From an uncultured Lachnospiraceae bacterium (lineage in GTDB: Bacteria; Bacillota; Clostridia; Lachnospirales; Lachnospiraceae), in the NCBI GenBank assembly GCA_905235745.1, contig CAJOMN010000023.1, positions 1 through 60,349 on the forward strand: a stretch of DNA of 60,349 bases. Reading direction: 5' to 3'. Shown here piece after piece: positions 60,107 through 60,349 of this stretch (positions within the stretch are counted from its first letter, which is position 1; every line of letters begins with the position of its first letter). A program made the position numbers and the translations under genes. The notes beneath the pieces were generated by a model that was given only the letters and a program-made list of their open reading frames with translations, had not been told where the DNA came from and did no database searches.

Positions 60107-60349
60107 TTGACGAAGGGAATTGACGGTGTTATATTAATTAAGCTGTTCCGTTGCGGAGCAAGTGCTTTTTTTGCGCTGATTTTACCGAAAAATGGACAGT
60201 TGAACCTTGAAAATAAAATAGTACAACCAAACCCGAAAGAAGTAACACCAAAAGGTGATACACAATTCCTAAACAAAAAAAGAATTCGGAAACGAAATAA
60301 AACAGTGGAAGAAGACAAAGCGAAAGCCAAGTTTGACTGAAACTGGATT
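60107..60349 (+). promoter_or_regulatory. Promoter and leader of a stable-RNA operon running off the window (probable rRNA)
   Basis: TTGACG (60107) and TATATT (60130) are 17 bp apart, with a TTCCGTTGCGGAGC hairpin near the start. The following A-rich leader contains TTGAACCTTGAAAATAAAA and GTTTGACTGAAACTGG, resembling the leader before a 16S gene. A 77-codon frame here has no ribosome site. The rRNA assignment is an inference. Confidence 0.45.

Noticed and set aside
60107-60340. A 77-codon frame at the right end
   Set aside because: It starts inside a promoter -35 box and has no ribosome site; the sequence looks like a stable-RNA leader.
1-60349. CRISPR array or cas genes
   Set aside because: No regularly spaced direct repeats with unique spacers were found; the repeats seen are REP hairpins, arm sites or operator-like boxes.

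Overview
The window looks like a chromosomal segment of an anaerobic, butyrate-forming Lachnospiraceae-type Firmicute. The reasons are Shine-Dalgarno starts throughout, an uninterrupted thl-crt-hbd-bcd-etfB-etfA-ptb-buk butyrate operon, an ECF vitamin transporter, several families typical of Lachnospiraceae (a FliD-like small secreted family, DUF975, an HEXXH protein with a Cys pair, CapA), and the rplM-rpsI pair. Species cannot be fixed from the sequence alone. Base composition is clearly A+T-rich in the first 2.4 kb, intermediate to about 11 kb, and higher afterwards, so the left end is acquired DNA.

Layout. 1-2.4 kb: an A+T-rich two-gene cassette (unknown protein plus a coiled-coil PD-(D/E)XK nuclease) that looks like a defence remnant. 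2.5-11.1 kb: a mobilizable integrative element bounded by two copies of the first codons of a low-molecular-weight phosphotyrosine phosphatase gene. It carries Tn916-type integrase and excisionase, a RepA_N-type initiator, MobC, a candidate oriT and DnaA box, and a stress/regulatory-looking cargo (YhcG-type nuclease, WYL regulator, RidA, YcaQ-like, MmcQ, DUF3795, GyrI-like). No relaxase is present. 11.1-16 kb: phosphatase, CapA, hybrid histidine kinase, rplM-rpsI. 16-19.4 kb: an accessory block with paired operator-like repeats, a structured leader, three uncharacterised genes of flagellar-cap flavour, and a two-gene unit with a retropepsin-like aspartic protease. 19.5-25 kb: a decayed GH32 gene, a reductase, trxB, an SH3b-NlpC/P60 hydrolase, hpf and mtnA. 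25-33.5 kb: the butyrate operon, taking acetyl-CoA to butyrate with ATP from butyrate kinase.

From 28 kb to the right end the intergenic gaps are seeded with about 13 copies of a short hairpin repeat with the core GGGACGGTTCTTTTT, some as inverted pairs (REPIN-like). A REP-associated tyrosine transposase (RAYT) sits among them at 35 kb, flanked by copies. This RAYT/REP population is the most striking system in the window. One copy supplies the last codons and stop of a cobI-like gene, one pair sits immediately upstream of prfB, and the outer arms of the hairpin covary between copies.

36.9-50 kb: a DUF234 ATPase with its own 15-bp repeats, a methyltransferase, secA, prfB, hom, lysC and several membrane or secreted proteins. 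48.7-57.7 kb: the t6A genes (tsaE, tsaB, tsaD) with rimI, rnz, ispD, a CaCA antiporter and an ECF transporter operon (S, fused A-A', T). 57.8-60.3 kb: small membrane proteins, a broken Rpn nuclease, a short ORF, a GNAT enzyme, two tRNA-Ser genes and, at the very end, what looks like the promoter and leader of a further stable-RNA operon running off the window.
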